Source: JAWXUC01 sp044432975 (GTDB lineage Bacteria; Pseudomonadota; Alphaproteobacteria; RF32; CAG-239). Taken from it: 64,000 nt of DNA. The position numbers and the translations under genes are program-made. Shown here one piece after another: positions 1 through 6,886 of the stretch; position 1 is the first letter of the stretch; the number at the start of each line of letters is the position of its first letter. The stretch spans positions 62,001-126,000 of the forward strand of contig JAWXUC010000004.1 in NCBI GenBank assembly GCA_044432975.1. Reading direction: 5' to 3'. Under the pieces are notes generated by a model, which ran no database searches, was not told the origin of the DNA, and worked only from the letters and a program-made list of their open reading frames with translations.

Positions 1-42
1 CTTGACTTTTGTTTTTTTTGTTATTAAAAGCTTTTTGTTGAT

Positions 43-119
43 GGCGATCGTAGCTCAGTTGGTAGAGCCCCGGTTTGTGGTACCGGTTGTCGCGAGTTCG
101 AGCCTCGTCGTTCGCCCCA
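43..119 (+). tRNA. tRNA-His (anticodon GTG)
   Basis: A full cloverleaf can be folded. The anticodon stem is 70-74/82-86 with GTG at 77-79, the T arm is 92-108, and CCA is encoded at 117-119. An extra G at position 43 faces C at 116, the G-1:C73 pair that marks histidine tRNAs. The 3' end also serves as an attachment-like site, because a near copy lies at 1349-1368. Confidence 0.97.
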
Positions 120-126
120 TGTTCTT

Positions 127-157
127 AAGCCCCTGATTATTCAGTGGGCTTTTTTTG
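127..157 (+). terminator. Terminator after tRNA-His
   Basis: AAGCCC pairs with GGGCTT around a loop and is followed by a run of seven T. A similar hairpin with the same stem start lies after the second copy of the tRNA end at 1375-1402. Confidence 0.8.
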
Positions 158-175
158 TTACTAAAGTTAATGACA

Positions 176-190
176 GAACATTAATAGAAC
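176..190. promoter_or_regulatory. Candidate LexA (SOS) box, GAAC-N7-GAAC
   Basis: GAAC at 176-179 and GAAC at 187-190 are separated by exactly seven bases. Alphaproteobacterial LexA binds the direct repeat GTTC-N7-GTTC, which is this motif on the other strand. It lies eight bases upstream of the -35 box of the RhuM gene. A single match is not proof. Confidence 0.5.
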
Positions 191-197
191 GTTTTGC

Positions 198-224
198 TTG
201 ACAATCAGTTTTTTAGAATATAAT
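198..224 (+). promoter_or_regulatory. Sigma70-type promoter of the RhuM gene
   Basis: TTGACA at 198-203 and TATAAT at 219-224 both match consensus, although the spacer is short at 15 bases. It lies 33 bases before the start codon at 258. Confidence 0.55.
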
Positions 225-257
225 CTTTAAGTATAAAGTAGATTTTAGAGGAATGTT

Positions 258-1247
258 ATGAGTGAAATAATTATTTATCAAACAGATGATGGTAAAAGCA
301 AAATTGACGTTAAGTTAGAAAACGAAACTATGTGGCTAACTCAAGCTCAAATGGTTGATCTTTTTCAAACCACCAAACAAAATATAAGTCTCCATATTAA
401 AAACATTTTTGACGAAGGGGAATTGTTTGTAGATGCAACTGTCAAGGATTACTTGACAGTTCAAAAAGAAGGGCAACGAGAGGTCAATAGAAATATAGCA
501 TACTATAACCTAGATATGGTGATTGCGGTTGGTTATCGGGTAAAATCTAATATTGGCACACAATTTAGAATTTGGGCGACAAATATCTTAAAAGAATATA
601 TGATAAAAGGCTTTGCAATGGATGATGACCGCTTAAAACAAGCTGGTGGTGGTTCATATTGGAAAGAGCTTTTAGAAAGAATCAGAGATATCCGCTCTTC
701 GGAAAAAGTTTTATACCGTCAAGTCTTAGATTTATATTCCTTAAGTGTTGATTATGACCCCAAATCATCTGAATCTTTAAAGTTTTTTAAGATTGTGCAA
801 AATAAATTGCACTATGCAACACACGGGCAGACCGCTTCAGAGCTTATTTATAAACGTGCAGATGCACAAAAGCCTTTTATGGGTTTGACCACGTTTGAGG
901 GAACTTTGCCAACAAAAAAAGAGGCTCAAATTGCAAAAAATTATCTTGATGAGAATGAACTTAAGACTTTGAACAATCTCGTTTCTGGTTATTTTGATCT
1001 TGCAGAAGTTTATGCAAAGAAAAAACAGCACTTGTATATGAAAGATTATGCCCAACATTTGGATAACATCTTAAATGCCAATGGTGATGGGGTTCTCAAA
1101 GGGGCTGGAACAGTTAGCCATAAACAAGCAATGAGCAAAGTTGATATTGAATATGACAAATATCAAGAAATGACCCTAACTCCAGTAGAAACCGCATATC
1201 TAGAAACAATTAAAGATTTAGAGCACAAAATTACAAAAAACTCTTAA
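258..1247 (+). CDS. RhuM family protein
   Basis: The 329-residue product has the order typical of the RhuM family: an N-terminal strand region with the MWLTQAQMVDLF segment (a winged-helix-like part, residues ~25-60), the conserved FRIWATNILKEYMIKGFAMDD stretch near residues 103-123, and a C-terminal Fic/DOC-like helical region containing FFKIVQNKLHYATHGQTA. RhuM was named from a Salmonella pathogenicity island, and its biochemical role is not established. The gene is preceded by GAGGAAT and by a promoter with a LexA-like box. It is the only gene between the two copies of the tRNA-His 3' end, so it is probably accessory cargo, perhaps defence- or toxin-related; that last point is inference. 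Confidence 0.85.
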   Translation: MSEIIIYQTDDGKSKIDVKLENETMWLTQAQMVDLFQTTKQNISLHIKNIFDEGELFVDATVKDYLTVQKEGQREVNRNIAYYNLDMVIAVGYRVKSNIGTQFRIWATNILKEYMIKGFAMDDDRLKQAGGGSYWKELLERIRDIRSSEKVLYRQVLDLYSLSVDYDPKSSESLKFFKIVQNKLHYATHGQTASELIYKRADAQKPFMGLTTFEGTLPTKKEAQIAKNYLDENELKTLNNLVSGYFDLAEVYAKKKQHLYMKDYAQHLDNILNANGDGVLKGAGTVSHKQAMSKVDIEYDKYQEMTLTPVETAYLETIKDLEHKITKNS

Positions 1248-1261
1248 GTCTATCAGGCAAA

Positions 1262-1287
1262 TGCTCTTTTAAGAGCAACACGTGTTG
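1262..1287. repeat. Two adjacent short palindromes downstream of the RhuM gene
   Basis: TGCTCTTTTAAGAGCA (1262-1277) and CAACACGTGTTG (1276-1287) are back-to-back perfect palindromes inside the island, near its right attachment-like repeat. They could be recombination-protein sites or a weak terminator. No T-run follows. Confidence 0.45.
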
Positions 1288-1374
1288 ATATTGGCTCATA
1301 ATTTCATCATAGTGTGCGGATAAAAGTTGCGAATATATCGTTTCAAAAGAGCCTCGTCGTTCGCTCCATATTCC

Positions 1375-1402
1375 AAGCCCTGCAGTTTTGCGGGGCTTTT
1401 TG
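1375..1402 (+). terminator. Terminator after the second tRNA-His end copy
   Basis: AAGCCC and GC pair with GC and GGGCTT, followed by a T-rich run. It is probably the original tRNA-His terminator displaced by the island. The rest of the stretch up to the hairpin repeat at 1553 shows no gene I can support. Confidence 0.7.
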
Positions 1403-1552
1403 TTTGATAAAACTCTTGACGTTGGTGGTTTTTTGTTTTATTGTTTATTTGTTCTTGTCGTCTGAAGGGCTTATAGGCGAAGAATTTGTTAAACCGAGCC
1501 AGTTTAAATGAAGTTTAGATTTTTATTACTTTATTTTCTATGGCTCCAATTA

Positions 1553-1712
1553 AGAGCATTTAACAATTAAATAGACTAATTTTTTGCTTGTCTTTTTATT
1601 TTTGTTTTTTGACTTTTTTCCTTATGGAGAGCCTACTCCACTGCGTCAAAAAATCAAATCCAAAAATAAAAATCCCTCACAAAAATAATTCTATTTAATT
1701 GTTAAATGCTCT
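1553..1712. repeat. MITE-like hairpin repeat, copy 1
   Basis: This ~160-bp non-coding repeat has perfect 22-bp terminal inverted repeats. The left end starts AGAGCATTTAACAATTAAAT and the right end is its reverse complement. T-rich and A-rich arms further in also pair, so the whole element can fold into one long imperfect hairpin. A second copy, nearly identical across the interior, lies at 26414-26577. It has no coding capacity. Confidence 0.8.
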
Positions 1713-1725
1713 AGGGAGTTTTTTT

Positions 1726-2265
1726 ATGTCTTATAAATATAAACATGGTTTGAGTATTATGAGGGCTCAACCTTTTCATATTGGTCATCAAAAGATTATT
1801 GATTTAATGTTAACTCAATGTGAGCAAGTTACGCTTATTTTGGGCTCTATTCAAGAGCACGGAACAGAGAGAAATCCTCTTAGTTATACAATTAGAAAAA
1901 AATGTTTGCAAAACGTCTATCGCAATAATCCTAATTATAGCAGGTTAAAAATTGTTGGTTTGTTTGACATTAATAATCCTGCAGAATGGGCAGAGTATGT
2001 TTTAGATTTTATGCTTGAGCATTTTCCTGATTTGGCAAGGCCTGATGTTTATTATGCGGGTAGTAATTATGATGCGCATTGGTTTAAGAATGCTTTTGAA
2101 AAAATAGAAATCGTTGATAGGGTTGATGAAAATTTCCCATTTGTTTCTGCCTCAATGATTAGGGATATGTTAAAGTTCGGTGATAAAAGATGGAAGAATT
2201 TTATTCATCCTGAAAATCACACTTTAATTGAAGAAAACTTTTATAAGAAAAAACATGTTTTATGA
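1726..2265 (+). CDS. Nicotinamide/nicotinate-mononucleotide adenylyltransferase-like nucleotidyltransferase
   Basis: The 179-residue protein begins with the nucleotidyltransferase signature GLSIMRAQPFHIGHQKII, containing the HxGH motif, and has a conserved SxxMIRDML segment near the C-terminus (the ISxTxxR-like motif of the HIGH superfamily). This resembles NadM-type NMN adenylyltransferases, without the Nudix domain found in bifunctional versions. The start at 1726 was chosen because AGGGAG lies just upstream; an earlier in-frame ATG at 1699 falls inside the MITE-like repeat. It directly precedes an NAD synthetase gene (11-base gap), so the pair would carry out the last two steps to NAD. Whether it prefers NMN or NaMN cannot be read from the sequence. 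Confidence 0.85.
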   Translation: MSYKYKHGLSIMRAQPFHIGHQKIIDLMLTQCEQVTLILGSIQEHGTERNPLSYTIRKKCLQNVYRNNPNYSRLKIVGLFDINNPAEWAEYVLDFMLEHFPDLARPDVYYAGSNYDAHWFKNAFEKIEIVDRVDENFPFVSASMIRDMLKFGDKRWKNFIHPENHTLIEENFYKKKHVL

Positions 2266-2276
2266 GGAGGCGTATA

Positions 2277-3050
2277 ATGGAAAATACATGGAATAATTTA
2301 GTTGATGGATTAAGAGGTTATTGCAAAGATAATGGATTTAAGAAAGTTGTTTTAGGGCTTTCTGGTGGATTAGATTCTGCGGTGGTTAGTGTTTTGGCAA
2401 CGCAAGCTTTGGGAAAGGAAAATGTCGTTGCGATTATGATGAAGACACAATTTACATCTGATTTGAGTATTAATATAGCTCGTAATGTTGCAAAGCTTAA
2501 TGGCTTTGAATATCAGGAGGTTGATATTCAGCCATTGATTGATGTTCAAAGAAAATATTTTGCAGAAATGTTTGATGATGAACCAGATGATTTAGTGATG
2601 CAAAATTTGCAAGCAAGGCAAAGAGGGATGATTTTAATGTCATATTCAAATCAATTTGGAAATTTGGTTTTGGCTTGTGGCAATAAATCTGAAATTGCTA
2701 TGGGCTATTGCACTCTTTATGGAGACACTTGTGGTGGGCTTGCGCCAATTGGTAATATTTATAAGTCTGATTTATTTGAGATTGCAAAGTGGCAAAATTC
2801 AATAAAAGAACAGTTTCCGATTGAGGCTATAAATAGGGCTCCGAGTGCTGAGCTTAAAGAAGGGCAAAAAGATGAAGATTCTATTCCATCTTATGCTTTA
2901 TTAGATAAGATATTAAAACTTTATCTAGATGAAGGTTGTGATAGGGAGTTTATTTTACAACAAGGATTTGATGCCAAAACAGTTGATTTTGTTATTATGC
3001 AATATAATAAAATGTTGTTTAAACAAAAGCAACTGCCTTTGGCTTTGTGA
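2277..3050 (+). CDS. nadE: NAD+ synthetase, ammonia-dependent type
   Basis: The 257-residue enzyme amidates nicotinate adenine dinucleotide to NAD using ATP. The PP-loop SGGLDSAVV lies near residues 28-36, and the synthetase motifs GNKSEIAMGYCTLYGD and EGQKDEDSIPSY follow. There is no N-terminal glutaminase domain, so it should use free ammonia. AGGAGG lies 7 bases before the ATG at 2277; the upstream in-frame ATG at 2262 overlaps the previous gene and has no ribosome site. It forms an operon with the adenylyltransferase. In Francisella a related pair runs through NMN and an NMN amidating enzyme, which remains possible here. Confidence 0.93.
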   Translation: MENTWNNLVDGLRGYCKDNGFKKVVLGLSGGLDSAVVSVLATQALGKENVVAIMMKTQFTSDLSINIARNVAKLNGFEYQEVDIQPLIDVQRKYFAEMFDDEPDDLVMQNLQARQRGMILMSYSNQFGNLVLACGNKSEIAMGYCTLYGDTCGGLAPIGNIYKSDLFEIAKWQNSIKEQFPIEAINRAPSAELKEGQKDEDSIPSYALLDKILKLYLDEGCDREFILQQGFDAKTVDFVIMQYNKMLFKQKQLPLAL

Positions 3051-3067
3051 TTAATTATAATAGGAAG

Positions 3068-3109
3068 AAAACTGTATTAATAAAAACAAATATAAAATAC
3101 AGTTTTTTT
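3068..3109 (+). terminator. Terminator after nadE
   Basis: AAAACTGTATT pairs with AATACAGTTTT across a loop of about 20 bases, followed by a run of T. Confidence 0.75.
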
Positions 3110-3144
3110 ATCTTTACTTTTTAATATTTTACCCTTAAACTTGT

Positions 3145-3339
3145 TGTTGGATAGGTTGATTACCTATCTGAGGTGTCGAAACCTCTTTAAGCACGTCTTG
3201 AAAGACGTTAAATTTTACATACTTTCTAGTCTATGACTGGAAGGTGGTAAAATAAAGCCCTTGCGGTTGAATATACCGCACTATTTTGCTTAAATAGTTT
3301 CGAACTTCCAGTCGCCCCTCATCATGGCGATATTTTTTT
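3145..3339 (+). ncRNA. Unclassified structured RNA ending in a terminator, upstream of the outer-membrane protein gene
   Basis: A dense series of helices can be drawn: 3151-3156/3162-3167, 3170-3174/3181-3185, 3193-3199/3202-3208, a long-range helix 3235-3243/3305-3313 enclosing hairpins 3263-3267/3275-3279 and 3280-3286/3292-3298, then a terminator 3312-3316/3326-3330 with seven T. The GC content is above the surrounding intergenic DNA. The end lies 25 bases before the next start codon, so this is either a free small RNA or a 5' leader with attenuation. It lacks hallmarks of tmRNA, RNase P RNA, SRP RNA or 6S RNA. Confidence 0.6.
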
Positions 3340-3363
3340 AATTAAAAAAAGGAAACTTAAACT

Positions 3364-3909
3364 ATGAAAAAAACTTTATTACTTGCAGGCGTTGCTTGCG
3401 TTTTATCTTTTAACTCTAATGCTTCTGAAATCAAACCTTATGTTGGTTTAGATGTCGGAGTGGTTAGTGCAGATTTAGCTAATGGCTATGATTTAATTGC
3501 AGAAGATAGTTTATATACATATTCAGTTAATGCAGGTGCAAAAATTAATGATAATTTTGGTTTAGAGGCTTTTTATCAAACTTCTTCTGAAGAAGATAAA
3601 ACAATTGGCGCACTGACAACAACCACAAGTTTTGATGCTTATGGCCTAGACGTTATTGGATATTTACCAATAACAGAAAAAACAAATTTATTAGGTTCTG
3701 TTGGTTTAGCTCAATATGACTTTGAGTTAAAAGCAACAGGGCTTGCAACAGAAAGCGAAGATGGCTTAGGTTGTCGTTTTGCTGTTGGTGCTGATTATAA
3801 CTTAACAGATAATGTTTCTTTTAGAGCAATGGCTCGTTATGTTACTTTAGATACTGATAATGTTGATAGTCTAACAGAATTTTCTGTTGGTGCTAGATAT
3901 TCTTTCTAG
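3364..3909 (+). CDS. Outer membrane beta-barrel protein
   Basis: The 181-residue product starts with a signal peptide (MKKTLLLAGVACVLSFNSNA, likely cleaved after NSNA-S) and continues as alternating short strands separated by acidic turns. It ends GARYSF, with the C-terminal phenylalanine expected for insertion by the Bam complex. Size and pattern fit a small eight-stranded barrel of the OMP_b-brl/OmpA-like group. AAAAGGAAAC precedes the ATG. The structured RNA upstream may regulate it. The specific function is unknown, and antigen- or porin-like roles are both possible. Confidence 0.8.
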   Translation: MKKTLLLAGVACVLSFNSNASEIKPYVGLDVGVVSADLANGYDLIAEDSLYTYSVNAGAKINDNFGLEAFYQTSSEEDKTIGALTTTTSFDAYGLDVIGYLPITEKTNLLGSVGLAQYDFELKATGLATESEDGLGCRFAVGADYNLTDNVSFRAMARYVTLDTDNVDSLTEFSVGARYSF

Positions 3910-3934
3910 GCAGTTTATTAGAAATAGAGTGTTT

Positions 3935-3970
3935 GTTGGGGAGAATGTAGTTTTCCCCAATAATTTTTTA
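3935..3970. terminator. Bidirectional terminator between convergent genes
   Basis: TTGGGGA pairs with TTCCCCAA around the loop GAATGTAGT. T-runs or A-runs lie on both sides, serving the barrel gene on the plus strand and the J-domain gene on the minus strand. Confidence 0.75.
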
Positions 3971-3972
3971 AG

Positions 3973-5025
3973 TTATCTGATTTTGCTGGAGTTTGGGATT
4001 TCGTTTTTTATGCCTTTTTTAACTAAATTGCTTTTTACAAATCCCATTTGTCCGTCATCTATCATTATTCTTACCCAAATTTCATCTGGAGTTAAGCCCG
4101 TTATTCTGATTGTTTGACCAGATTTGCCTTCTATTAAGGTGTCAAATTCTTGTGCAGGGCCATATTTAATGGCAATATTTTTAGTTAAATGATAAAGCAT
4201 ACTATCATCTTCAAGGTTTATTGGGTAATTTATTACTTTACTTAAGTCCATGTCATCAACTGTTTGGCGACCGCTTGAAAATTCTACTTTTTGAAAATAA
4301 CTTATTTCTTTTTTCTTTTCAAAATGTTTCCAAAGTTCTTTTGTATCTACATAGTTTGTACTTGTTGAAAATAATAGAACAAGTAAAATAATGCCTAATG
4401 GTATAAACTTATAAATAGAAAGGCTTTTATAATCCCAATCTTTTACTTGTTGAGTTGATATATTTAATGAATTTAGCCATTTTAGAATTGTTTGTTTTTC
4501 TTCTGTATTTGCAAAAAACAATGCTTGAGAAGCATATAGGCTTGTCATGTCGTTGTTGTTTTCTAATTTGTAAGCAAGAGCGTTGTGTAATAATAATTGC
4601 AAATTATCTTCTTTGTTGATTAATTGGTGGGTATAATATTTAATATTTAATAAAGATTTTATAACCTCTGATTTTGCTTCTGATTGAGAACAAATAACTT
4701 TAGTTAATTTGTCTTTTTTATAAATGCTTAAAGTTCTTAAAAACTTGTTGTTTTTTTTATTTTTATATGCTTGTAAGAGATTCATATCTGGAGTAGGTTC
4801 AGTTTTGTATGCTATAGAAAAAACATCATAAGAAAGTTTTGTTTGAGGGTTGGATAAAACATCGTAAGCGATTGAGATGTGCTGAAACATTTCTATTGCG
4901 TTTGCTTCTTGACTATGATCAGGGTGCCATTTTTTTGCTAAAGATCTGTAGTTTTGTTTTATCTCTTCTTCTGTTGAAGATGGAGTTGTTTCTAAAACTT
5001 GATAATATTTTAAAATGTCTGTCAT
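3973..5025 (-). CDS. Membrane-anchored J-domain protein with C-terminal SH3-like domain
   Basis: The 350-residue protein has an N-terminal J domain (residues ~6-70) with the HPD tripeptide in KKWHPDHSQ, which activates DnaK ATPase. A charged linker and helical region follow, then one transmembrane segment near residues 210-225 (FIPLGIILLVLLFSTST). The C-terminus (~290-340) resembles bacterial SH3 domains (AIKYGPAQEFDTL, TGLTPDEIWVRI, GQMGFVKSNLV), which often bind peptidoglycan. This predicts a J domain in the cytoplasm and an SH3 domain in the periplasm. It lies 12 bases downstream of the MinD-like gene and is probably co-transcribed with it. The cellular role is not known to me. Confidence 0.82.
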   Translation of the reverse strand: MTDILKYYQVLETTPSSTEEEIKQNYRSLAKKWHPDHSQEANAIEMFQHISIAYDVLSNPQTKLSYDVFSIAYKTEPTPDMNLLQAYKNKKNNKFLRTLSIYKKDKLTKVICSQSEAKSEVIKSLLNIKYYTHQLINKEDNLQLLLHNALAYKLENNNDMTSLYASQALFFANTEEKQTILKWLNSLNISTQQVKDWDYKSLSIYKFIPLGIILLVLLFSTSTNYVDTKELWKHFEKKKEISYFQKVEFSSGRQTVDDMDLSKVINYPINLEDDSMLYHLTKNIAIKYGPAQEFDTLIEGKSGQTIRITGLTPDEIWVRIMIDDGQMGFVKSNLVKKGIKNEIPNSSKIR

Positions 5026-5037
5026 ATTAGTCCCTTT

Positions 5038-5751
5038 TTATTGTGAAATTATTTTTTTTGCAATGTTAAATATGTCTAAACTTGCGTCTGAATTTGGATA
5101 TCTGTTTATTATTGAAGATTTGTTTCTTAAGGCATCTTTTATTCTGGAATCTTTTCTGATTGTTCCTAAATAATTGACTTTTAGCTTTAAGTATTCTTGG
5201 CAGGCTTTGTTAATGTTTTCAAAAACTCTTTTGCCTTCAAGATGAGAAGGGGCAAAGTTGATAACGATGTCTATTTTTTTATCGGTATTGTTTTTTATAA
5301 TCTCAAAACATTTGCTAACAGAGCTAGGTTCATCATTACACAAAATTATTAAACGAGAGTAGTCGTAGTTTATTAAATGAGGAGAGGGCATATCTATAAT
5401 AAGGTTATCATAATTTTGAGAGATAATTTTTAAATCATCTAATAAAATGTTTGTTATGCCAACGGGAATGTCAATTAATTTAAAAATTCCACCATAAGAT
5501 GATATGATGTCAAAAGATGGCTTTGAATTTTTGATAATGATTTGGTTTAGAGTTTTTTTATTGGCAAGGACAAGAGGTAGTTCTTCTGATAAATTTAAGT
5601 TTAGTTGTTCATTAATATTATCGGCTCCTAAAGAAGCGTCAAAAAAAAGCACTTTGTTTTTGATGTATGCTAAAGCAAATGCCAGAGATGTTGCAATGAA
5701 AGTTTTTCCTAGTCCTGATTTTGCAGATGTTATAGCGATTGAATGTGTCAT
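5038..5751 (-). CDS. MinD/ParA-family P-loop ATPase
   Basis: The 237-residue protein opens with a deviant Walker A motif (SAKSGLGKTF) carrying the signature lysine. FFDASLGADNINEQL follows, as in FlhG/MinD-like ATPases, and the Walker B-like strand is NLIIDMPSP. Family members dimerise on ATP and position cell structures on membranes or nucleoids. I see no clear C-terminal amphipathic membrane-targeting helix of the MinD type. It is first in a two-gene operon with a J-domain/SH3 protein. No flagellar genes are nearby, so FlhG is not favoured. It could position a surface or division structure; this is inference. Confidence 0.8.
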   Translation of the reverse strand: MTHSIAITSAKSGLGKTFIATSLAFALAYIKNKVLFFDASLGADNINEQLNLNLSEELPLVLANKKTLNQIIIKNSKPSFDIISSYGGIFKLIDIPVGITNILLDDLKIISQNYDNLIIDMPSPHLINYDYSRLIILCNDEPSSVSKCFEIIKNNTDKKIDIVINFAPSHLEGKRVFENINKACQEYLKLKVNYLGTIRKDSRIKDALRNKSSIINRYPNSDASLDIFNIAKKIISQ

Positions 5752-5846
5752 GAAATTATAATATTATATTTTGAAAAATTTGCAATAATTAACTCTTGCT
5801 TAAATAAAATAAAATATTATGCTTGTTAAATAAAAGGAGAAAATTT

Positions 5847-6299
5847 ATGTTAAGAGAAACTTTAACTGCACAATTAAAACAATCTATGCTTGCTAAAGAT
5901 GCAACAAGAACTGCGGCAATTAGGTTAATTGTTGCAGGGATGAAAGAAAAAGATGTTGTGGCTCGTGGTAATGGTCAAAAAGAAGCAACAGAACAAGATT
6001 TGATGAGCATGATGCAAACTATGATTAAACAAAGAAAAGATAGTATTAAAATGTATATGGATGGGAATCGTCCTGAATTGGCTCAAAAAGAACAATCTGA
6101 AATTGATGTTATTGAAACTTTTTTACCTAAACAAATGAATGAGGCAGAAATGGAATCGGCTATTAAAGAAATTATGTTAGAAACAGGGGCTTCTAGTATT
6201 AAAGATATGGGTAAAGTTATGGCAGGATTAAAAACAAAATACAGCGGACAAATGGATTTTGGTGTTGCTTCTGGCAAAATAAAAAGCTTGTTGCAATAG
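5847..6299 (+). CDS. yqeY: GatB/YqeY domain protein
   Basis: The 150-residue product matches the YqeY family over its whole length: an N-terminal helical part (LTAQLKQSMLAKDATRTAAIRLI) and the C-terminal tail domain related to GatB (EMESAIKEIMLETGASSIKDMGKVMAGLK). The family is thought to act around tRNA-dependent amidation or tRNA handling, but no enzymatic role is settled. The start at 5847 follows AAGGAG by six bases; an in-frame ATG at 5823 has no ribosome site. It is followed by ~125 bases of AT-rich leader before rpoZ. Confidence 0.9.
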   Translation: MLRETLTAQLKQSMLAKDATRTAAIRLIVAGMKEKDVVARGNGQKEATEQDLMSMMQTMIKQRKDSIKMYMDGNRPELAQKEQSEIDVIETFLPKQMNEAEMESAIKEIMLETGASSIKDMGKVMAGLKTKYSGQMDFGVASGKIKSLLQ

Positions 6300-6424
6300 A
6301 ATCGCAGAGAATCGGATTAAAGTTTTTGAAAAACAATGTGTTAGTGCGAATTTTCTTGCATTTTTAAAATTGTTTGTGTTATAAATGTTTTGTAGTTAAT
6401 TTAATAAAAAAAGGATAAATAAAA

Positions 6425-6868
6425 ATGGCTCGTGTAACTGTTGAAGATTGCGTAGATAAAATACCTAATCGTTATGAATTATTAATGGTAGCTTCTCAAA
6501 GAGCAAAAGATATTGCTTCTGGCGCTCCATTAACTGTATCTCGTGATAATGACAAAAATTCTGTTGTGGCTTTGCGTGAAATTGCAGAAGAAACTATTTG
6601 TGTAGAAGACTTGCAACACTCTCTTGTTCTTGGTTTGCAAAAATTTGTTGAAGTTGAAGAAGTTCAAGAAGAAGAATTAGAAATTTTGGCTGTTCAAAAA
6701 GAATTAGAATCTCTTGATGGAGAGTTTTCTGAAATTGTTATTGAAACAGAAATGGAAGATAATATGCAAATTGAGTCTGAAGATATGGACTTGGATGTTG
6801 TGTTGGATGATGACGCTGCTTTAGATGATGACGCAGGGTTTGATGATGATGGGTTTGATGACGAATAA
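6425..6868 (+). CDS. rpoZ: RNA polymerase omega subunit
   Basis: The first ~60 residues (MARVTVEDCVDKIPNRYELL, then ASQRAKDIASG and NSVVALREIAE) are the omega fold that stabilises the beta' subunit. The protein is 147 residues because of a long acidic tail rich in D and E (the last ~60 residues, ending in repeated DDDA/DDDG units). Extended acidic tails occur in alphaproteobacterial omega proteins. It lies 18 bases upstream of the RelA/SpoT gene, the usual alphaproteobacterial pairing, which couples the ppGpp enzyme with the subunit forming one of its polymerase sites. Confidence 0.95.
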   Translation: MARVTVEDCVDKIPNRYELLMVASQRAKDIASGAPLTVSRDNDKNSVVALREIAEETICVEDLQHSLVLGLQKFVEVEEVQEEELEILAVQKELESLDGEFSEIVIETEMEDNMQIESEDMDLDVVLDDDAALDDDAGFDDDGFDDE

Positions 6869-6886
6869 TAATAAAAAGGTGTGAAA

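Larger units (their letters stand above)
100..1368. mobile_element. Small island in the 3' end of tRNA-His, flanked by 20-bp direct repeats
   Basis: Bases 100-119, the tRNA 3' end, recur at 1349-1368 with one mismatch (C116 versus T1365). Each copy is followed by a rho-independent terminator. The DNA between carries one gene, a RhuM-family protein, and no integrase. This layout matches the left and right attachment sites left by tRNA-targeting integrases. The element is either mobilised in trans or a deletion remnant. A decayed second tRNA gene is the alternative, but only the last 20 bases match. Confidence 0.6.

Noticed and set aside
1314..1511. Possible 65-residue frame after the RhuM gene
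   Set aside because: It runs across the second tRNA-end copy and its terminator and has no ribosome site.
3145..3339. tmRNA, RNase P RNA, SRP RNA or 6S RNA
   Set aside because: No tag-coding frame or tRNA-like end, no RNase P P4 motif, no SRP GGAA-loop motif, and no single long closing helix as in 6S.
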